Part shown: in pieces, positions 37,694-49,900 of the stretch
How positions within the stretch are numbered: position 1 is the first letter of the stretch
Layout: each line of letters begins with the position of its first letter
Assembly (NCBI GenBank): GCA_017871115.1
Contig: JAFCIZ010000001.1
Coordinates: 7,128,001 to 7,192,000, forward strand
Source of the DNA: Cunninghamella blakesleeana
Taxonomy: Eukaryota; Mucoromycota; Mucoromycetes; Mucorales; Cunninghamellaceae
DNA length: 64,000 nt
Direction: 5' to 3'
Translations under genes and position numbers: made by a program
The notes under the pieces: model-generated
What the model saw: only the letters and a program-made list of their open reading frames with translations
What the model was told of the DNA's origin: nothing
The model's database searches: none

Positions 37694-38440
37694 AAGGTCA
37701 TCGTTGCATGCTATATAAAAGTTATAGGATTAAAAGCAGTCGAATTAATGGAACATACCTTAAATAGAAAAATTGGATCGGATGTGATTGAACTAGATAA
37801 CCGATATGGCGCATTTGCTGCTAATTTTAGACAAAATTATAAGATATATTAATAGCGCAGGAATTGTGGATTTAGCATAATATGACCAAAATATGGATGA
37901 TCATGAACTCCAAATGACTATAAATCATTTTGGTTAACTTGTACTCACCAGCTTATTAATACCTATTACAAAAAAACACCATATTACTGCGTAGTGACCA
38001 TATCTAGTCTCCTTTATAAATTTGGCCATTTTGATTTTGATTATTTTAATTGGAGCAATAGAAACTACGATAGATCAAAAAGCTATGAAAATAAGTTAGA
38101 GGGCATGCTTTTTACAATAACATTAAATCTCTATTTTGAGAAATATAATGCTTCAGCAATCTGTGTAACCGCCTCTAGGATTACCAGCAACAGTAAGATA
38201 TCAATACATAGGAGTAAGTGGGCCATCTACTAAATTAATTGCGCAGTGTATTAGAATTAGTGCGTTGGCAGTATTAAGAGTAACTACAAATCCATCTGTA
38301 AAGGGTGGAGAATTTTATAGCTCCAAGTAGGTCATTAAGAAGTTATCCTATTAAAATAAAAATCAAACCTGCTGTTGTTATTGATAAGAATTTGGCTGAG
38401 TAACTATGGAAAAAACAGAGAAAACAACCAAAATAGAATA
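37694..38440 (+). pseudogene. Dead short-chain dehydrogenase/reductase (retinol-dehydrogenase-like)
   Basis: In shifting plus-strand frames the order of an SDR is preserved. A first-strand remnant KVIV...IGLKAVELME sits near 37,694, then FAANFRQNY, and INSAGIV (from the NNAG motif) near 37,850. ELQMTINHFG follows near 37,905, with LVLTSLLIP beyond an in-frame stop. SSLLYKFGHFDFD is near 38,010, then SYENKLEGMLFT, where the catalytic YxxxK has lost a codon. VKGGEFY is near 38,300 and NLAE*LW near 38,390. At least four stops and several frameshifts are seen. The Rossmann Gly-rich loop is ruined. Confidence 0.82.
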
Positions 38441-39187
38441 CACGGTATCTTTTATGGTCTTTATATAAAGAAAATAGCACAAAAGACTGATTATTAGATA
38501 TCAATAAAATGAATGAAATACAAAATGTATATCAAAGTTTATAAATTTTGAATTTCTGACTCCTATCAAACCTTTATTACCTAATTCTTAAAACATGGAA
38601 AAATAGAACAGTATTGAATTTTATTTTAGAAATAATCAATAATTAAAAAGCGTATTTTTTCAACAAATTCTTTTTATTTTTCACGCTAAAGCAATTAGTA
38701 AAAATATGATATATACAACTGTTTGTTTTATTTAAAATTATATTTCATATTAATAGTAATTTCATTAATTTAAAGATACTTTTTTTATTTATGTTGTTAT
38801 AAAACAACACGGTGCAATTAAAGAATACTTTTTTTTAAAATAAATCGATTTTGAGATTATATGGAAATACTATGCTACCACTATTATTAGTAATAAATCG
38901 TAGACTAGCAATGGTTCACTTTCATGGGTTAGCATAGTACAAAAAAAATTTTTAATCATTCGATCTCAATCTTTTTTGGTAGATTTCCGAGATGAAAATA
39001 TTTTTAAAATCATTCGATTTCAATTATTTTTTTTTGTTAGATTCCCGGGATAGAAAAAATGCACATAATTTTAAAAAAAGTATATATATATTCAACTTTT
39101 TTACTATTTTTTAATACTTTTATTAATATATAAGTCAATTAATTATATACATACTAAATTAAAATCAAAGTTAAATAAAATTAAAAA
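38441..39187. other. intergenic, promoter of the acetate-transporter-like gene
   Basis: AT-rich; contains a two-copy direct repeat (listed separately) within 235 bp of the next ATG. No coding frame. Confidence 0.5.
38954..39060 (+). promoter_or_regulatory. Two-copy direct repeat with GC-rich cores
   Basis: AATCATTCGAT begins at 38,954 and again at 39,008, 54 bp apart. Each copy is followed by a T-run, then GTTAGATT/GGTAGATT and a GC-rich core (TCCGAGAT in one, TCCCGGGAT in the other). The position 130-235 bp upstream of the transporter gene suggests regulation; inference only. Confidence 0.4.
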
Positions 39188-40006
39188 ATGAATTCAAGTA
39201 TTCCAAAAGTTTCAAGTGATGCTACTTTGCAAGACACGGGAAAAAGCAAACGTCGATTTAGTTTCCACAGTAACCATAGTAATGATCATTTAGATCCAGA
39301 TTTCCATTTACAATTACCTTGCACTTCACATCATGATATAGAAAAAGGGCAAATTTTTCCTTCCCCATCTCCTCTCTCCTCTGAATCCAATTATCATCAA
39401 CATCATCATGTCCAAAATCCAATCAGAGGAAATGCTGGTGTCCTTGCTTTATTATCCTTTAGTGTAGTGACTTTTTTATTGGGCTCCTATAATCTTTTCT
39501 TTCCTACTACACCTAAACATGTCATTTTACCCTCTGCTGTCCTTTTCGGTGGCTGTGCACAGTTTATTAGCGGATTCTTATGTATAATCAATGGTATTAC
39601 ATTTAGTGGAATTTTATTTGTCAGTTATGGTAGTTTCTGGTTTGGCCAAGGGCTAATGATGATTCCATCCATTCACAGTGCTTTAAATGTGTTAGCTGAA
39701 GATGAAGTGGCTAAAGGTGATGCTATTTATCATTTCATTTGGGCATTTTATACTTTGTTTCATGTTGCTATCTCTTTAAAGATTAAAAATGGCACCTTCA
39801 TGTCTACTTGGAATTTGGTTTTTGTCTTTATCACTCTTTTCTTACAAGGTATAGCTAATGTAACAGGTGTTATTGTTTTGATTCGTATTTCTGGTGTAAC
39901 AGCATATTTTGCTGCCTTAGGTGCTATGTATACCGCTTATGGTGAATTGATGGAAGAGCAAGATGAACATTGTTGGATGGGTGCATATAAAAAACATAAA
40001 AAATAA
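39188..40006 (+). CDS. GPR1/FUN34/YaaH (acetate uptake transporter) family protein
   Basis: Single exon, 272 aa. About 75 hydrophilic residues precede NPIRGN, the family's NPxxxG-type entry motif. Six membrane segments follow (VLALLSFSVVTFLLGSYN; VILPSAVLFGGCAQFISGFL; ITFSGILFVSYGSFWFGQGL and on). The GGCAQFISG and SYGSFWF strings correspond to the family's GG-x-Q-x-x-G and SYG-x-FW motifs. Relatives such as Ato/Ady2 move acetate or other short carboxylates across the plasma membrane. Length is normal for fungal members. Substrate not shown. Confidence 0.87.
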   Translation: MNSSIPKVSSDATLQDTGKSKRRFSFHSNHSNDHLDPDFHLQLPCTSHHDIEKGQIFPSPSPLSSESNYHQHHHVQNPIRGNAGVLALLSFSVVTFLLGSYNLFFPTTPKHVILPSAVLFGGCAQFISGFLCIINGITFSGILFVSYGSFWFGQGLMMIPSIHSALNVLAEDEVAKGDAIYHFIWAFYTLFHVAISLKIKNGTFMSTWNLVFVFITLFLQGIANVTGVIVLIRISGVTAYFAALGAMYTAYGELMEEQDEHCWMGAYKKHKK

Positions 40007-40215
40007 TTTTTTTTTCCATAAACCATTATATACTTTTATCATTCTTTTTTTTTATCCATATATACATTATTCTCATTTTCTTTTTTCTAATATATTTATA
40101 TATATTCTTTGTTGTAAATAAATGAAATAAACTTATATAGTTGTTGTATTATAATAAATATATGTTTGTGTGATATATATATATATATTTACATTAATAA
40201 AAATAAAATAAAAAA

Positions 40216-43200
40216 TTATAGCTGCATATGAGTATTTAATAAATTTTCATCCATCCAATTCCTTAATACTTCAGATTCAGTAGAAGACCTTGAACGTATA
40301 TCTTGATCGTAAGGGAATAATCCTTCCATATCAGCAGGGATAATTTCAGCTAGTTCATTTTCAACATCGGGTTCAATGGCTATATTTAAATTGGAGAGTC
40401 TTCTTATATCTGCATTTGTTGTTAATGAGCGTGATGAATATTGCTGTTCAAGCTATTGTTGAAAAATAAGAAATCAAAAAAAATAAATAAAAATAAACAA
40501 TGAATGAATAATCCTTAAAATATTAACCTTCTAATATTACTACTATTACTATCCCTTACATTAAATAAATCACTCTCTAATTGCTCTTTTAAATCGTCAA
40601 ATTCATACAAACATTCATGAATAAATTCTGATAATTCTGATAATAAATAGGTTAATAGTATTAAAAAATAATAATTAATGATACGCTTTGATAAAATAAT
40701 GTATATATATATGTACATATGTATATTTATATGTGTATATGTATGTGTATTTGAATATATGTATGTATAAATATGTGTATATTTATATTACCTAGTTGGC
40801 CATCAGATAAATTTACACTGTTCAATGCATCTATTGTGCTTTGATCCATAATACCCTTCCATCCATCGCCCAAATCAATACGTTCTTGACAATTAAAACT
40901 ATCATCACCCTCATCTTCATCATCATTATCATCGCCACTATAACTATGCTCCATATAATCTTGAGGATTGTCGCCTTCTTCCTCTTCCTCCTCATCATCA
41001 TCAGTATTTACTTTATGGGTATGATTATTCTGATCCATAGAAGAAAGGGTTTTATTTACTTTATTGATTCCATTTTCTACATCCATTAACCGATCAAGTG
41101 CTTCTTCCACATCGTCATCTATAACATCAATAAACCCTGTTACTGGCCCTGGTGTAATTCGTACATCATAATAAACAAATATTTGGTCTTCAAAATCTAC
41201 ATAGAATAAACAAGGAACATTATAACCTGGAGCCACTGCATACAAACCTATGTATAATAATATATAAAATGAACAATTAATATTAAAATTAAGATTGGAA
41301 ATAAATAGTTTAAAAAAGTTTGATTATTATTAAAATATAAGAAAAAAATATATACTATTTACCAGCAGTAAAGGCACAAACACGACCTTCAAAAGCAAAC
41401 TTGACTAATTGAAAACGAATGTTGGAAGTATCTGTTTTTTCACTAATACAAGATGAATTACTAATCGCTTCTTCTTCGTCATTGTCGTTGTCAACCCGTT
41501 TACTCCAATCGATTAAATAAGTAACACCATTCCATGCACACGCCACAAATAAATCACAATCAGGCACTTCTTCTTCATCATCATTATCATCAACATCACC
41601 CCATGAACTATTTGTATTAAAGCTTGAATGACTTTGCCTTCTTGAATGGTTACTAGGTGTATGATTACCATGATAACTTGTTCCCTGTACTGACTTGGAC
41701 ATGATGGATTGGTTTTCACTTTCATAAAAACTGAACCCACTTTCAGTAGTCGGTAATTCTTGATTATTATTATTATTGTTGTTGTTGTTGTTGTTGTTGT
41801 TATTGCTATTATTGTCTTGATGGGTATTTACAATATATGTTCCTATTGTTGCTAAACTGGACGGCGGTTGAATAAAAGATTTATTTGAATCGTCAAGCCC
41901 ACTATTGTTATTATTGTTTGATACTGTTCGTGAGAGTTTAGATGATGCTGATAAAGCAGGCGAAGATATAGATGGTGTTCTAATGGAATGTTTTTGCGAC
42001 AACAATGGTTGTTGTAAATGAAGTAAATGATGTTGGTGTTGAGATTGTTGTTGTTGCTGCTGTTGTTGTTGATGATGATGTGTAGATGATCCTGCAAAAT
42101 AAAGTGGTGTATTCATAGCTGGATAAAGAGAGCGTGGTAATACTGCTGTTCCTGAAACATTTAATGTTGCCAAACTAAATAATTTATGAGTAACGAAGAG
42201 ATCTTGCTGTGATACTTTTTTAGTCCGAAGATCATAAATAATGAATTTTCCTTTGTTATTTATAATGTGAATGAATAAATAAAGAAAAAATAAAAACAAA
42301 TCAAATTTAATAAGTTAATAATTTTGCATTTTTAATATTTTATATTTATATCTTAACTTTTATATATATATTTCTAATTACCATCCATACTGAGCATGCC
42401 AACCTCATTACCAACTTTTTGCTGGTCTTGTATAGAATGACGTTTACCAATAACAATCTCAGTAGCTACAGCACCATTTTTGTCATCTCCAATTATATCA
42501 TCATCATCCATAATAGGCCAATCTTGAATAATATAATTGGTGCGCTCTACACCTGTCAAATTATTTTCATTTTCATTACTGTTACTATTACTGTTGATGT
42601 TACTGTTACTGTTGATGTTATCTTCATCTTCTTTTGCAACAATAATATCTTCAACTTTAATATCATTTAGTATGGATTGTCGATGTAATAATGTTCTAAT
42701 TGTTCTTGTTTTTTCTTTTGTCATGGTTTGATATTTTTGATCTTTGATTATATCATTATTTTTGATAATGTTTGTATCTGTATTGTCATTGCTATTATTG
42801 TCTTCATTATTGTCACTATCTTCTGTAGTAGTACTTTTATCGTTGTTATTTTGAGAACTTCTTTTTCTTCTACCCTTCTGTCCAAATACATATGGTACAT
42901 TTTGTGGTGTAAAATCACGATTAAATCTATTCCCTTTTTGATCAATGATTGTAAATGTATTTCCAGGTTGAGCTACTAAAAGTATTGGTTCATTGGGTCG
43001 ATCCGGGAAGGTAGTTGTTGCAAGTGAAGTGATCTACATGTGAAAAGTAAAAATAAATAAATAATGATAATAATAATAATATAAAAGTAAATAATGATAT
43101 TATGTATAGAAAAAAAAATAGACATTTATATATATATATATATATATTACTTACTTGACCATCAAACACCCACATATCTTTATCTTTTAAATACATATCA

Positions 43201-44152
43201 TCTAATAACTTTTGAGAAGTATCAATCGTTTCTGTCTTTGTATCTTTATTATTGCTACCATTATCTTTAGTAGAACGACTAGATTTCCATACCATTCCTT
43301 TACGTAATACATTTGATTTTGATTCCTTTCCATCACTACTTGTTTTATTCCCTAATTTACTTCCTGATAATGCTGATAATGAAGATTGGATTGTAGAAGT
43401 TAAAGTTGAAGGTGAAGGTGAACTATTGGTTGATAGTGAATTTATAGGTGACATATCCCCTTTACTTGATGTATGCCGATTTTCAAGTTGGAATGAATGT
43501 AAGATACGATCTGTTCTTGCCAATATAAGTTCGTTAAGTCCATCACCATCTTAAATAAAAAAAAAAAGAAAGAAAAAAGAAAAAATGCAATAAAAGTTAA
43601 TGTATAGTTCTTAAAGAGACACATCATATATATAAATGATTTTTCTTTTACTTTTTTACCTATATCAGCAATGAGCATTTTATTGACATTTACTGGTACT
43701 TTGAGAGTTAGAGTTGGCTGTTGTAAGTTGATGGTATTTATTTTGACATTATCATCTATTGTGTGTTGATCATCGGTCGCATGTGATATCATTCTCTTCA
43801 ACCCTTTTATACTATTTGACTCAGATGGACGTCTGCTATGCCGTATATACTCTTCTGTTTCCATTTGACGTTGAGCATGTGTGATAATATTTGGTGTTAT
43901 ATCAAATACATGACAATGTCCTTCAGCATTTATGACGACAATGGAATTCTATTTTGTATTATCAAAAAATAAATATAAAAAAATTGTTTGTAAATATTCT
44001 AATTATTGTTACTATTGTAACTGTTTTTTCGTTATTAATATTATTACTCTTATAATCATATCCTGCTTTTTATTTTTATTTTGTTTACCTTACCAGTGTT
44101 CCGAACATCACCAATTGCAATACAAGTGATCTGAATATTTTTTATATAGTAT

Positions 44153-44190
<38 letters not shown>

Positions 44191-44519
44191 AATATGATTG
44201 AACGGTATTACTTTATTCATTTTGCTTACCGTTCCAAGACCATCACAATCATAAGCAGGGGTAGACGAAGGGCATTCACCTTTAAAAATAGATAACTTTC
44301 CGTTTAGATTACCTATAACAAACTCCATGTCCTATATATAAAATACTTTTTATGTTAGTTTGCAAAACCGTGTTTGATTGGTCTTTAATTATATAGTTTT
44401 ATTTATTTAAATAATCTACTTACACCATCGTTATCTACATCACCGAGTACAAGAGCGTGTGGATTCATATTCCCCGAAAAGGTCCATTTTAATCTATTAA
44501 CAAGCGATATTGTTCTCAT
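40216..44519 (-). CDS. ITFG2: ITFG2-like protein (KICSTOR subunit homologue)
   Basis: Animal ITFG2 is a beta-propeller protein of KICSTOR, which places GATOR1 on lysosomes to restrain TORC1. Ten exons (minus): 44424-44519, 44230-44331, 44089-44130, 43660-43948, 43155-43549, 42382-43033, 41363-42250, 40792-41247, 40560-40636, 40216-40452; 1,077 aa. Family landmarks in order: MRTISLVNR and LGDVDNDG; FVIGNLNGKLSIFKG; CIAIGDVRNTGKN; INAEGHCHVFDITP; LIADIDGDGLNELILARTDR; HKLFSLATLNVSG; FVACAWNGVTYLID; GLYAVAPGYNVPCLFYVDF followed by QIFVYYDV. These match the order of ITFG2, but Ser/Asn/Gln/Asp-rich inserts make it over twice as long as the roughly 450 aa animal protein. The last exons add a helical, acidic tail. 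Function in fungi is inferred. Confidence 0.85.
44156..44185. repeat. Poly-A tract in an ITFG2-like intron
   Basis: About 30 consecutive A (plus strand) lie in the intron between exons 2 and 3 of the ITFG2-like gene, forming a T-tract upstream of the acceptor on the sense strand. Confidence 0.85.
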
Positions 44520-45787
44520 ATCATTAGAAAATATTATTATTATTATTACAATAAAAAAGAAAAAAGAAAAAATTATCCAGTCGAAAAAAAAATCTTACGA
44601 CGGAAATTGAAACATGTAATACAGAACCTTTTTTTTAAAATGGCAATAATTTAGTTTTCATTCTTCGGATATAGTATCATTCTTATACATATATACACAT
44701 CTATATTCATTCTTAAAAATTAAAACAATATAAAATAAAAGAAATATTAAAGAGGTATACATTAAGATGCTATTTATTTTATTATTTTTTAAAAAAGATT
44801 AAAAACTATCCAGGGTGCTTTAAGCTGAAAATTTAAAAGTCTCCACAGATTGTAAACCAATTAAAGTTTTAATAGTTTACTGACATAATCGACATCTACA
44901 TGTGGGTTAATTTTTATGTTATGATATTAAATATTGATAGATTAAATTAAAAATTAAGTTTCAAGCTATGTATTCAACTATATTTACTGGTACTGGGTCA
45001 ATTGATATAATAGTATAATTATCATCTACATGTAGCTTAATCTCGTACGATGATCATATATATTCATGAATTAAATTAAGTAGTCATATTTAAGTTATAT
45101 ATTAATTTATACTCTTAAATAACCAGTCGATAATTGTAATTACTGTGTAAAAATTAGTTCATTTTAACCATTTACTTGAAACTATATAACCCATGCAACC
45201 TAAACAGATACGTGATGCTTTTTATACCTCCATTTCTAAATTTAACCTATTGCATTATAGCAGACAATAATTTATTATGACAGTAGTTTTGTTTTAATAG
45301 TCAAATATAAAAATAAAGGATAGATCAAGAAAAAATATAATTAAATTGCGTAAATAAATATTTTAAATAATGAAATTATTATCATATACTTACTATTATA
45401 AATTTTGAGAAATTTTTTTTTGCTTTACATTTAAATTTAGCAAATTGTTCATGCAAAAAAATAAAATAATAAAAAATCGGGATTTAAATAAAACTTCAAT
45501 TATTAAAAAAAGATTACATCAAATATTATATAATAATGTTTATTTTTTAATTGCCATCATTGATATTAGATCATATAAATTTTTCATATTTATATTAATA
45601 AAGTTTTACTGTATTTATATTAAACTTTGATAAATGAATAAATATATATGATATTGATCATAGCAGTAGTAATAATAATAGTAATTAAATAAATGTCAAA
45701 TTTATAAAAAATATAAAAGTTATATTATGGGTAAATGTATTTATATAATTCTGATTCTTGATCCAGCATCTCTTTTTTTAATTGATT
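44520..45787. other. intergenic, AT-rich
   Basis: Promoter side of the ITFG2-like gene and 3' side of RAD52. Contains a two-copy diverged repeat (listed separately). Short Ile/Lys/Phe-rich frames here look like chance. Confidence 0.5.
44893..45150 (+). repeat. Two diverged tandem copies, period about 130 bp
   Basis: CATCTACATGTGGGTTAAT at 44,893 and CATCTACATGTAGCTTAAT at 45,023 begin two copies that can be aligned through the shared GATTAAATTAA/GAATTAAATTAA and TCAATTGATA/TCGATAATTG strings. Old duplication of noncoding DNA. Confidence 0.5.
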
Positions 45788-46639
45788 TTATTCATCACTT
45801 ATATCTATACCAAGTTCTTCATCATTATAAGCACCATCTGCTAAATTTGCATAAAATTCATCATCTTCATCGATAACAAAACTATCTTCAGATATTAATA
45901 ATGATGGTGAACTAGGAGCAGCGGCAGGATTAGGTTCAGAAGAAGGTGGCGATGATGATTTTTTTATTAATAATGATAATGTATTTGTTGTTGCCGATGA
46001 AGTTGAAGAGGGTGATGGTACTGAAAGTTTTGTGTTTACATTTTTATTCATTGATTCTATTTTTATTTTATGCTTATCTTGATCTTGCTCTAGTTTTAAC
46101 TTTTTATTGTTATTTTGTTGTTGCTGTTGCTGTGTATGATGATTTTGAAACCTATATATATCATCAGAAGCATATCGCTTGGATGGTTTTGCCATAGTAG
46201 ATAATTGATTTAAATAAGATTTATCGTATAAACAGTTGCCTAATAGATTACCAAATTTTCGTAAGGTTCTTTTTAAAGCGTCTGTAGCTGATTGTTTTCT
46301 TGCCAAAGCAAATGCAGCGTCTTTAGATCTTGCATTTTCGACTGCACCAAAACCAATGTCTTCATGGAATGAACCTTCTTTAATCGTGACCCTGACAACA
46401 GTACTAATTCCGACATTGTAACGCCCTTGTTCGGTTTGTTCTTGATAATCAAGGTGATAACTTTTGATCTCTGAACTCCAACCATTATACCCAAAGACTT
46501 CATTAGCTAAATTGATCACTACATCTCCAGTCATATACATCACTTTACTCCCTCCAGCACCAGGTCGACTATTTACAAATTCAGGTCCTAAACCTTTTTT
46601 TAAGAGTATTGCTTTTTCTTCATTTGTACGATCAGACAT
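45788..46639 (-). CDS. RAD52: RAD52 family recombination mediator
   Basis: Promotes annealing of complementary single strands and loading of Rad51 during double-strand-break repair in the nucleus. Single exon, 283 aa. The conserved annealing domain covers residues 8-160: LLKKGLGPEFVNSR, GGSKVMYMTGDVVINLANEVFG, YNGWSSEIKS, then GFGAVENARSKDAAFALARK and SATDALKRTLRKFGNLLGN. This is the whole DNA-binding fold including the basic DALKRTLR helix. The C-terminal 120 residues are Gln/Ser-rich and acidic. No long Rad51-binding tail like that of yeast Rad52 (471 aa) is seen, so it is closer in size to Rad59 or fission yeast Rti1 paralogues. Start chosen at the only Met before the domain. Confidence 0.93.
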   Translation of the reverse strand: MSDRTNEEKAILLKKGLGPEFVNSRPGAGGSKVMYMTGDVVINLANEVFGYNGWSSEIKSYHLDYQEQTEQGRYNVGISTVVRVTIKEGSFHEDIGFGAVENARSKDAAFALARKQSATDALKRTLRKFGNLLGNCLYDKSYLNQLSTMAKPSKRYASDDIYRFQNHHTQQQQQQNNNKKLKLEQDQDKHKIKIESMNKNVNTKLSVPSPSSTSSATTNTLSLLIKKSSSPPSSEPNPAAAPSSPSLLISEDSFVIDEDDEFYANLADGAYNDEELGIDISDE

Positions 46640-46938
46640 TATATGTATATATATGTATATATTTATACTTATATTTATATTTATATTTATATATATTAAT
46701 ATTAATACTGATATATATGTATATGTATAAAGATTTAAATATAATACGAGTATAGTATATTAAAAAAGAAAAAACGAAAAGAGGAAGAAAAACCATTTAA
46801 ATAATAAAAAAAAAAGCGCTGTTTCAATTTTAAATTTTTTTAAAAAAAATGCAGAACCGAAGCATTTTTTTACTTGGCCTCTCTTCACTTTTTTTTATTT
46901 TTTATTATCCGTGTCATATACATTTATTTTATAAAAAT

Positions 46939-49900
46939 ATGTCTTTTGATGACGAAAAATTAGCACAACTATTAAATCTTGGTTTCGAGTTTCAAAAATG
47001 TATTGAAGCACTAACAAAATATGACGATGTACAAAAAGCTACCGATTGGTAATATAACTATTACTATTTTATCAAGCTTTTTTTTTTTTTCTCAAGGCTC
47101 ATATTAACTAACTACGAATAAAATATACTATTATCATTTTTATTGCTATTTGTACAATAGGATATTATCTAATCCATCTTCTACTTCATATGATTTGTCT
47201 ACTTTTTCTTTTGAGAGTTCATCAGTAAGTCTATTGTTTTAATATTAGTTGTATATGCTCATATAAAAAGATAGAAAAAGAATAAAAGAACTTAACTAAA
47301 AGCCTATACTTATATATATATATTAACAGAATGCAAAAGCTGTTCGCGAAGAATACCAAGACCAACAACATATTGAAAAGCAAAGAGCAGAAATAGCCAA
47401 ATTAGTGCTATCAGCTAAAAAGCAAAAGGTACAAGAACAACAAGCACGTAAAAATATACTTGAAGAATATAAACAAGATAGACAGCATATCAAACTACTT
47501 AAGCCTAAAATCAATAACACTGATCCTTATCAGGAAAAAGGAGAAGGAGAAGAACAAAAAGATGAGGAACAACAGTATAATGATGCTCATAAAAATGCAT
47601 TACAACAAATTCAAAAGGATTTGATAAAACAAAAGAAATTGGATCGTGAAGCAAGAAAGAAAATACTGGATAGTATTAAATGTGATAAACTAGAAAAACA
47701 ACAAAAAATGGATCGTTCCTTCAGCAATAATGATACATCATCAATAAAAAACGATCATCCAGCTTCAATGTCTAAACCATCGTCATCATCACGGTTATCA
47801 ACTTCAGCTCTTATTCAAGTAAAATAAAATTAATATAAAGATAACAAGAAAAAATAAAAAATAAAAAAGATTTATACTTAATAAGGAATGGATCTATTTA
47901 TATATATATTAGTTTAAACTAAGTAATGGAATTACAATTCGACATACCTTTGATAACAACACAACCCTCGGAACTCTTTATGAATATGTCTATCAACAAG
48001 AGTCCTCCCTTCGACAGTCCATTCAGACAAATAAACAGCTTCTTTTAATATCTGTAAGTAATATTAATTATGTTAAAAAGAGCAAAAAGAAAAGAAGGCA
48101 GTATGAAGGAATGAATTCTTTAAAGTTTTTCTCTATTGAATATATTGTATGATTATAGGCATTTCCGCGCCGTACCTTTGGTGAAAAAGAAGCTAATATG
48201 ACTGTATTAGAAGCAGGTAATAACTGCTTAAACTTTTTTATTTATATTGTATATATATATATTTGTGTTTATACTTTTAATTTATCGATGCTACTTTTAT
48301 ATTAACATATGGCTTTATAGGCTTTGTTCCAAATGTTTCATTAAATGTATCAATAAATCTGCCAAATGACGAAGATGATAATAATCTCAATACGGCAGAA
48401 AATATTGAAATGGATCAAAGCAACAACGATGGATTGTCAGATGTATATAACGAAGAAGGCGAAAATGAAAGTGATGATGAAGATGAAAATACAGCTAACA
48501 ATGACGTGGAGGTAAACAACTGTTATAAGTTCGTTTTACTCATATATTTAAATACATACCATTTCATTGAATAATATCATTTATTTTAATTATTATTATT
48601 TTATGCTATTTTTTTAAAAAATAAATAAATAGGTTAATGAAATAGGGCAACATCCAGTTATTGATCCACATAGGTCAAGGAGAAGAAATAATCATCAATT
48701 ATCGTTTGCTAGACAAACACCTGTGACACAATTTAATTGGAATTTAAATACTGGACATCGTCTCAGTGATGAACCGACCTTAAACAATGATAATATGGCA
48801 CATTCTATGGAAGTAGTCGATGGTCAATCTAATGAAAGTAAGTTACCATAGATTGGTATATAAATTTATATAAATAGGATAATGGCATTAAAACTAAATA
48901 TATATTAACTTAGGTAATGAACAACGTAGAGAAAATATTTTGACAGCCATTCAAAATCATATATCACAATTGCCTACTTCATCTAATATTATTTTACCAC
49001 CATCACAAACTAATCAACCTATCAATAATCAATTCGCATCAAATAAATATCAAATAAAAAAATCAAAGGATACTTTATCATTAAAAGGATTATGCCTTTC
49101 ATTAATGGGAGGTAAAAATAAAAGAATAATCAATACGAAAATAAAATAAACTAAAGATATAATGTTTTTTATTTTAATTTCTATTTTCTGTATTACTTTT
49201 TTTTTTTTTATTATTAAAAAAAATAGGCATCATATCATCATCTAGTAAAGATACCAACAGATTATTAAAAGATTTACAATATATATCACAAGAAATAGCA
49301 ACATTATTGATTGAAAAATTAATAAGTACACGTAAATTGGATCGCCTTTCGTTATCTCGATTAATCCGTCATTGGTAAATAAATAAATAATATGTAAATA
49401 AATATATAAATTTTATCTAACTTTTTTTTTTGTAATAACAGCTATTTACAAACCATTGTACTTGATTCATATGTTTACGCAACGGACTCTTTAGTGGAAG
49501 AAATATCATATGGTAAAACTTTAACAAAAATTAGTTTACGTGGATGTGATTTGATAACAGATGCCGGTATCCAACATCTTGAAGGTAGTAATAATAAAAT
49601 AATATTATAATAAAATAGACTGTAATGATATACAATTGTAAATTTATTAGCATTTAAATAATTTTCTTTTTTCTTTTTCTTTTAGCTATGAAATACTTAG
49701 AGTATTTAGATATAAGTAACTGTAAAATTACTAATAAAGGATTTAAATCGATTACAAGTAAGTCAAATATAATGAAATAAAAAAATCATTTAAGAAAATT
49801 ACCATGAAATAATTTTTATTATTATTATTATTTGTATAGAACTAAAATCATTACAGTATTTGAATATTGCAAAAACTAATATTACTGATCAAGGGTTTAA

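Noticed and set aside
44089..44093. Alternative ITFG2 exon-3 donor ACTG|GTAAGG
   Set aside because: It puts the following exon out of frame; the donor five bases further on restores the conserved GKN...SIVVINAEG string.
45445..45630. Small plus-strand frame of 61 codons
   Set aside because: Lys/Ile/Phe-rich translation of AT-rich intergenic DNA; no promoter or domain.
46849..46938. Longer N terminus for the UBA-UBX-LRR protein from an ATG at 46,849
   Set aside because: It would add a 30-residue hydrophobic leader to a protein whose domains act in cytosol and nucleus; the ATG at 46,939 starts directly at the UBA domain. Kept only as an alternative.
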